From: Sphaerisporangium siamense
GTDB lineage: Bacteria > Actinomycetota > Actinomycetes > Streptosporangiales > Streptosporangiaceae
NCBI RefSeq assembly: GCF_014205275.1
Contig: NZ_JACHND010000001.1
Span: 7,254,001-7,318,000 of the forward strand
Direction of reading: 5' to 3'
DNA: 64,000 bases
The notes beneath the pieces are model-generated. The model saw nothing but the letters and a program-made list of their open reading frames with translations, did not search any database and was not told where the DNA came from. Below, one piece after another: positions 60,621 to 64,000 of the stretch (positions are counted from its first letter, which is position 1; the number at the start of each line of letters is the position of its first letter). A program made the position numbers and the translations under genes.

Positions 60621-61640
60621 ATGCGAGACCCGTCACCCCGCCGCGTCCCCGTGGCTCTGCAGGCGACCGGCCTGGCCCTCTCCCTCCTGCTGGCGGGCAC
60701 GGCGTGCGGAGCGCCCCCGGCCTCGGCGACACCCTCGGCGCGCACCACGGTCGCCCCCACCGGAACGGCCACGCCGTCCGTCCTCGCGAGTCCCCAGGCC
60801 GCCGCCTCGCGCGAGGCCGACGCACGCCGCCGCCTGCGCGCGCTGGAGAAGTCGTTCAAGGGCCGCATCGGCGCGTACGCCATCGACACGGGCACCGGCA
60901 GGACGTTCGCCTACCGCTCCGGCGAGCGTTTCCCCCTGCTGTCCACCTTCAAGGCGACGGCGGCCGCGGCCGTCCTGCACAAGGCCCGCACGTCCGACCC
61001 CGGACTCATGAACCGGGTCGTCCACTGGACGCAGGCCGAACTGAAGCCGAACTCCCCGATCACCGAGAAGCACGTGAAGGACGGCCTCACCGTCGCCCGG
61101 CTGTGCGAGGCCGCCATCACCCGAAGCGACAACACCGCAGCCAACATGCTGCTGCAGCAGATCGGCGGCCCCGCCGGGCTGACGAAGTACTTCCGCGCCC
61201 TCGGCGACCGGACCTCCCGCCTCGACCGCTGGGAGACCGAGCTCAACCAGTGGAGCCCCGGAGAGAAACGGGACACCACCACCCCCGCCGCCATGGCCGT
61301 CACCCTGCGAAAACTCACCACCGCGACCTCGTTCGCCCCCGCCGGTCGTCACGCACTCACCCCTCGGGACCGCGCCCGCCTGAACGCCTGGCTCCGCGCG
61401 AACCAGACCGGCGACGCCCGCATCCGCGCCGGCCTCCCCAAGACCTGGCTGATCGGCGACAAGACCGGCTCGTCCTCCTCCTACGGCTCGGCCAACGACA
61501 TCGCCATCGCCCACCCGCCGGGCAGCGCCCCCATGATCATGGCCATCTACACGACCCGCCACGCCCCCGACTCCCCCTACGACGACAAGACCGTCGCCGA
61601 TACCGCCACCATCCTCGCGCGGGCCCTCGGCAAGCTGTGA
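60621..61640 (+). CDS. Class A beta-lactamase (lipoprotein)
   Basis: 339 aa. Lipobox LAGTAC (Cys ~28), Thr/Pro-rich linker, then a class A fold with all catalytic motifs: S-x-x-K in LLSTFKAT (Ser108), S-D-N in ITRSDNTA, E-x-x-L-N in WETELNQ and K-T-G in DKTGSSSSYG. It hydrolyses penicillins and perhaps cephalosporins at the outer membrane face. ATG 60621 (AAGGA upstream). No blaR/blaI-type regulators adjacent. It is not known from sequence whether it is expressed. Confidence 0.93.
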   Translation: MRDPSPRRVPVALQATGLALSLLLAGTACGAPPASATPSARTTVAPTGTATPSVLASPQAAASREADARRRLRALEKSFKGRIGAYAIDTGTGRTFAYRSGERFPLLSTFKATAAAAVLHKARTSDPGLMNRVVHWTQAELKPNSPITEKHVKDGLTVARLCEAAITRSDNTAANMLLQQIGGPAGLTKYFRALGDRTSRLDRWETELNQWSPGEKRDTTTPAAMAVTLRKLTTATSFAPAGRHALTPRDRARLNAWLRANQTGDARIRAGLPKTWLIGDKTGSSSSYGSANDIAIAHPPGSAPMIMAIYTTRHAPDSPYDDKTVADTATILARALGKL

Positions 61641-61747
61641 CGCGACACGGGGCCGCGTCCGTCTTGCGACCGCTCCTCCCCCGGTCACCTTTCCCGCGCG
61701 TATGCCGTCATCAGGAATGACCTGTCAGCTCACACGGGAAACGAACG

Positions 61748-62113
61748 ATGCACACCGCCTACCTCATCGTCGCCATCATCACGATCATCGCCAACGCCGG
61801 AGTCGCCGTGGCCGACTTCCTCCGGGCCCCGTTCGTCCTCGCGAACTCGGCCGAGGTGGGAGTCCCGGCCCGGTTCATCCCCGTGCTCGCCGCCCTCAAG
61901 GCCGCCGGCGCCGCCGGACTGCTCCTCGGCCTCCTCGGCGTCCCGTTCCTCGGGCTGGTGGCCGCCGGCGGCCTCGTCCTGTTCTTCGTCGGCGCGGTCG
62001 GCATCCACCTCCGCGCCCGCGTCTTCCACAACCTGGCCTTCCCCGCCACCTACCTCGCCCTCGCCGCGGCCACCCTCATCCTCGGCGTCATGACGCCGGG
62101 CTCCCAGATGTAA
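61748..62113 (+). CDS. DoxX-like membrane protein
   Basis: 121 aa with four predicted TM helices (AYLIVAIITIIANAGVAVAD, FIPVLAALKAAGAAGLLLGL, LGLVAAGGLVLFFVGAVGIH, FPATYLALAAATLILGV). The pattern ARFIPVLAALKAAGAAGLLLG is that of DoxX-family proteins, linked to redox or sulfur metabolism in other bacteria. ATG 61748. Ends 9 bases before the MazG-like gene, so the two may be co-transcribed. Confidence 0.85.
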   Translation: MHTAYLIVAIITIIANAGVAVADFLRAPFVLANSAEVGVPARFIPVLAALKAAGAAGLLLGLLGVPFLGLVAAGGLVLFFVGAVGIHLRARVFHNLAFPATYLALAAATLILGVMTPGSQM

Positions 62114-62122
62114 CGTGCTCGC

Positions 62123-62479
62123 ATGAGCGACCTTCAAGGCCTGGCCGAGCGGCTGCGGCAGTTCGTCCAGGCCAGGGAGTGGGAAGAATTCCACACGCCG
62201 AAGAACCTGGCCATGGCCCTGGCCGGTGAGGCCGGCGAGCTCCTCGCGGAGTTCCAGTGGCTGACTCCCTCGGAGTCCTCCACCGTGATGGAGGACCCGG
62301 AGGCCGCCGGCCGCGTGCGTGGCGAGGTCGCCGACGTGATGCTCTACCTCGTCCGGCTGGCCGACGCTCTCGGCATCGATCTGATCGAGGCCGCACACGC
62401 CAAACTCAGCGAAAGCGAACAGCGCTACACCGTACGCGACTACCGCGGCTCCGCCAGAAAAGCCCCACCCCTCCCCTGA
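62123..62479 (+). CDS. MazG-like nucleotide pyrophosphohydrolase
   Basis: 118 aa, one all-alpha NTP pyrophosphohydrolase domain: E-x-x-E in GEAGELLAEFQW and E-x-x-D in GEVADVMLYLVRLADALGID, with the KLSESEQRY tail of the RS21-C6/dCTPase type. It hydrolyses non-canonical or excess dNTPs to the monophosphate with Mg2+, cleaning the nucleotide pool. ATG 62123. Confidence 0.9.
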   Translation: MSDLQGLAERLRQFVQAREWEEFHTPKNLAMALAGEAGELLAEFQWLTPSESSTVMEDPEAAGRVRGEVADVMLYLVRLADALGIDLIEAAHAKLSESEQRYTVRDYRGSARKAPPLP

Positions 62480-62595
62480 ACCCCCCATCGCTTCCACTGC
62501 AGGCCGCACACCAAGCCAGGGCCAAGGTTCACGACAGTCGAGAAACCCTCCGGACGACTAGGAATAACGACGGCCCGGGGCGGGTTGTCGCGGTC

Positions 62596-63306
62596 ATGAC
62601 GACTCTGGGACTGATCGGTAGTGGCAACATCGGCGGCACCCTCGCCCGACTGGCGGTCGCGGCCGGTCTGGACGTCGTGCTGAGCAACTCCCGCGGCCCG
62701 CACACGCTGGCCTCCCTCGTCGAGGAACTCGGCCCGCGCGCCCGCGCCGCCACCCCCGCCGAGGCCGCGGCCGCCGGGGACTGGGTCGTGGTCACCGTCC
62801 CCTTCCACGCCTACCGCCAGATCCCGGCGGAGGCGCTGGCGGGCAAGGTCGTCCTTGACACCGGCAACTACTACCCGCAGCGCGACGGACAGATACCCGA
62901 ACTGGACTCCGACCAGACGACGACCAGCGAACTGGTCCAACGCCACCTGCCGGAGTCCCGGGTCGTCAAGGTCTTCAACAACATCTACTTCAAGCACCTG
63001 GCCGCCCTTGCCCGCCCCGTGGGCGCCGCCGACCGCTCCGCCCTCCCCATCGCCGGCGACGACCCCGCCGCCAAGGCCGCCGTCACCACCCTCCTGGACA
63101 TCCTCGGCTTCGACACCGTCGACGCGGGCCCCCTGGCCGAAGGCCGCCGCTTCCAACGCGACACCCCCGCCTACGCCACCCTCTACGCCAAGAACCCCGA
63201 CGGCACCTCCCTCACCCCGGACGACCCAGGCTCCCCGGTCACCGCCGAAACCCTCCGCACCACCCTGACCTCCGTCCGCCACCACGACGACACCGCAGGA
63301 GACTGA
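62596..63306 (+). CDS. NADPH-dependent F420 reductase-type protein
   Basis: 236 aa. GLIGSGNIGGTLARLAVAAG at the N-terminus is the NADP-binding loop; SNSRGPHTL follows with the 2'-phosphate-binding Ser/Arg, and VVVTVPFHAYRQIPAEAL, DTGNYYPQRDGQIPELD, VKVFNNIYFKHL complete the NADP-oxidoreductase (F420-dependent, NpdG-like) family. It would reduce or oxidise F420 or act on another NADP pair. ATG 62596 has no obvious ribosome site; it may be leaderless. Confidence 0.82.
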   Translation: MTTLGLIGSGNIGGTLARLAVAAGLDVVLSNSRGPHTLASLVEELGPRARAATPAEAAAAGDWVVVTVPFHAYRQIPAEALAGKVVLDTGNYYPQRDGQIPELDSDQTTTSELVQRHLPESRVVKVFNNIYFKHLAALARPVGAADRSALPIAGDDPAAKAAVTTLLDILGFDTVDAGPLAEGRRFQRDTPAYATLYAKNPDGTSLTPDDPGSPVTAETLRTTLTSVRHHDDTAGD

Positions 63307-63506
63307 CGACCTCATTACCGGCGCCGGTACATGCCCTGGAAGATGTCCGGCTTCATTCGGCCGGAACAGCGGCGTGACGGATGCGGCCTTTCCAACTCGT
63401 CGCCCCGGGGACGCACCACCCCTGGAAGGAGCGCGACGGCCCGTGGGGACATTCCAGCACCGCGACGGACACCGAGCAGCGACTGCCCGGTGTCCGCCTG
63501 TGTCAC

Positions 63507-63837
63507 TCAGCCGAAGTTGATCCAGGCTCGGGTGGCGCCGTTTCGGGGGTCGGCGTCGAGGTAGTCGGCCCTGCCGTCACCGTTGAGGTCAGCCAAGCGG
63601 ATCGCGAGCCGGCCGCCCATCCCGCCGTTCTCGGTGATCTCCGCCTGTATCTCCGGGACGATGTCCCGGATCCACGGAAGGAGGTATGCCGAGGTCGGAG
63701 GCGTTGAGGGTGATGGTGACATCCCGGTCGGCCGCTCGCGCCGGCAGGGCGGGAGCGAGGCACATCACCATCGCGGTGGTCAGCACGAAAATCAGGACGC
63801 GGCGTAACAATGTTTGTAATTTGCGCGCTTGATGCAT
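63507..63837 (-). pseudogene. Frameshifted secreted protein with FG-GAP motif
   Basis: ATG 63837 (AGGTGG upstream) opens a frame with a signal peptide (MHQARKLQTLLRRVLIFVLT... CLAPALPARA) and about 15 mature residues (DVTITLNASDLG), then the homologous reading continues one frame over (LPWIRDIVPEIQAEITENGG, LADLNGDGRADYLDAD, RNGATRAWINFG) to a stop at 63507. D-x-N-x-D-G-x-x-D is the calcium-binding FG-GAP/VCBS core. The joint is near 63670-63690. The whole is only ~110 codons, far shorter than typical multi-repeat proteins, so it is a remnant or carries a sequencing frameshift. Confidence 0.7.
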
Positions 63838-64000
63838 ATTCCACCTACCAGAGAATTGTTGGATGGGCGTCCGATGACGACGGCGGGCGCGCCACACGCT
63901 GACGCGGCGAGCGTCAGCTGTTTCGACGACCGCGTGACAACGCGTCACGCGTGTCGCGCCTCCTTCGGTCAAGACCGCTCAGGGAGAGCCCAGTCGCACT

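Overview
The window is a 64 kb piece of a high-GC actinomycete chromosome (near-saturated GC at third codon positions, many GTG starts, mycothiol and F420-type enzymes, two STAS-domain regulators, a dgt/dnaG/rpoD replication-transcription block). The gene families and the bacterial nitric oxide synthase fit a filamentous actinomycete; Streptosporangiales (Actinomadura, Streptosporangium relatives) is my best guess, at modest confidence. No integrase, transposase, phage or CRISPR genes are visible. About 48 protein genes (one of them broken) and one tRNA-Asn can be supported.

Layout. 0-11 kb is an accessory-like stretch: a giant TPR-CHAT protease, a STAS protein, an SDR reductase, a small winged-helix-like protein behind a leaderless promoter, and a divergent pair made of a STAND (NB-ARC/TPR) ATPase and a two-TM protein ending in a RHIM/BASS-like amyloid signalling motif; then a small membrane protein and a permuted NlpC/P60-like protein. 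11-28 kb is mostly metabolism: a secreted double-GH13 amylopullulanase, an EEP nuclease, a cysteine-free IscA-fold protein, MshB, a D-cysteine desulfhydrase/ACC deaminase-type enzyme, GalK, an FAD/NAD protein, a STAS protein, a cold shock protein, an enoyl-CoA hydratase, a stand-alone nitric oxide synthase oxygenase and tRNA-Asn. 28-40 kb is the housekeeping core: rpoD-like sigma factor, dnaG, a degenerate M23 lipoprotein, dgt, ppdK (with DasR-like operator sequences upstream), a class IV aminotransferase and a PHP phosphoesterase.

40-47.5 kb is a coherent seven-gene minus-strand organosulfur operon: lipoprotein binding protein, permease, ATPase, a DszB-like desulfinase, two SsuD/DszA-type flavin monooxygenases and a signal-less SsuA-like protein. 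It is preceded by a promoter and a 20-codon cysteine-containing leader peptide of the kind linked to sulfur-gene attenuation in actinobacteria. Together the genes suggest import of a sulfonated or related organosulfur compound, oxidation to a sulfinate and release of sulfite, with cysteine supply sensed at the leader.

47.6-64 kb is mixed: a membrane-anchored GH18-like protein, signal peptidase I, an NmrA-type reductase behind a MerR-style promoter, PPK2, three conserved proteins (one an ADP-ribosylglycohydrolase), a heterodimeric ABC exporter with one degenerate ATP site, a class C-type serine hydrolase next to a class A beta-lactamase, a DoxX-like protein, a MazG-like pyrophosphohydrolase, an F420-reductase-type protein, and a frameshifted secreted FG-GAP remnant at the right edge.
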